Shown here: positions 5,763-6,112 of the stretch, piece by piece
How positions within the stretch are numbered: the first letter of the stretch is position 1
Layout: every line of letters begins with the position of its first letter
Source: Rhodoferax sp. OV413
Lineage (GTDB): Bacteria > Pseudomonadota > Gammaproteobacteria > Burkholderiales > Burkholderiaceae_C
DNA: 6,112 bases
Reading direction: 5' to 3'
NCBI GenBank assembly: GCA_945861195.1
Contig: CAMATS010000148.1
Coordinates: forward strand, 1 to 6,112
The notes under the pieces: generated by a model
Told to the model about the DNA's origin: nothing
Database searches by the model: none
Seen by the model: only the letters and a program-made list of their open reading frames with translations
Translations under genes and position numbers: made by a program

Positions 5763-5796
5763 GGGGCTAGCGCTTGAGAAAGCACTAGCCCCTTTT
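5763..5796 (+). terminator. rho-independent terminator or attenuator between rplT and pheS
   Basis: GGGGCTAG (5763-5770) pairs with CTAGCCCC (5785-5792). After a C/A mismatch, GCTT pairs with AAGC around a GAGA tetraloop, and TTTT (5793-5796) follows. It ends 16 nt before the pheS ATG. In E. coli this place holds the pheM attenuator with a Phe-rich leader peptide. Here no Phe-rich ORF precedes the hairpin: the only small frame I read (ATG 5749, 17 codons) has one Phe codon, inside the terminator tail. Confidence 0.85.
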
Positions 5797-5812
5797 CAAT
5801 GAATAGAAACCT

Positions 5813-6112
5813 ATGAATGAGTTGAACGCCCTGGTTGACAGCGCCCATGCCGCTTTCGCGCAAGCCGCCACGCCGGCCGAGCTGGAAAATGCGAAGGCCC
5901 TGTTTTTAGGCAAAGCCGGCCACATCACAAGCCTGATGAAAGAGCTATCGGCATTGAGCGTCGATGAGAAAAAAGCCCGCGGTGCGGCCATCAACCTGGC
6001 CAAGCAGGCGATCGAAAGTGCGCTCAATGGCCGGCGGCAGGCTCTGGCTGATTCCGAGTGGCTGGCACAGTTGCAGGCTGAAGCATTGGATGTGAGCCTG
6101 CCGGGGCGCAGG
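5813..6112 (+). CDS. pheS: phenylalanyl-tRNA synthetase alpha subunit (5' part)
   Basis: The first 100 codons are present and the frame is open to the window edge. The product begins MNELNALVDSAHAAF and contains FLGKAGHITSLMKELSALS, EKKARGAAINLAKQAIE and the DVSLPGRR boundary. These are the N-terminal helical coiled-coil arm of PheS, which contacts tRNA(Phe). The aminoacylation core lies beyond the window; pheT is expected further on. There is no clear Shine-Dalgarno sequence before ATG 5813 (GAATAGAAACCT), but the family N-terminus fits. A strong terminator directly upstream means expression depends on read-through, attenuation control or an unseen promoter. Confidence 0.95.
   Translation, partial: MNELNALVDSAHAAFAQAATPAELENAKALFLGKAGHITSLMKELSALSVDEKKARGAAINLAKQAIESALNGRRQALADSEWLAQLQAEALDVSLPGRR

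Noticed and set aside
5749..5802. 17-codon frame as a pheM-like leader peptide
   Set aside because: It has a single Phe codon, no ribosome site, and runs through the terminator stem.

Overview
The window looks chromosomal and comes from a betaproteobacterium, most likely Burkholderiales of the Comamonadaceae type (Rhodoferax/Polaromonas-like). This is judged from remembered family sequences of IF3, L35, L20, ThrRS and YbaK, and from the gene order thrS-infC-rpmI-rplT-pheS. No database search was possible. Base composition is moderately GC-rich; two 100-nt stretches I counted in thrS were 59-60% GC.

Left part (1-1783): the last codons of an unrecognised plus-strand gene end at 71, followed by a rho-independent terminator. 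A minus-strand gene (181-1212) encodes an exported HtrA-like trypsin-fold protein with a PDZ domain; two of its three catalytic residues are replaced. Divergent from it is ybaK (1292-1783), the Cys-tRNA(Pro) deacylase. The two genes share a 79-bp spacer in which two back-to-back promoters appear to overlap at their -10 boxes.

Middle (1784-2395): a non-coding stretch holds a tRNA-Leu(UAA) gene with encoded CCA and its own terminator. After it comes a 294-nt thrS leader with several inverted repeats, possible promoter elements and a 29-codon ORF whose stop overlaps the thrS start.

Right part (2396-6112): the classical translation operon of thrS (threonyl-tRNA synthetase), infC (IF3, starting at the rare codon ATC), rpmI (L35), rplT (L20), then a strong hairpin terminator or attenuator, then pheS (Phe-tRNA synthetase alpha), cut by the window end. 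Apart from the HtrA-like gene and the unidentified first gene, the products all serve translation: aminoacylation, proofreading, initiation and the large ribosomal subunit.

I see no phage, IS, CRISPR or defence genes and no previously undescribed multi-gene system. The points that merit a second look are the degenerate protease, the ATC start of infC, a 100-nt AT-rich island inside thrS (32% GC between flanks of 60% and 59%), the structured thrS leader with its coupled small ORF, and the structured spacers before rpmI and pheS.
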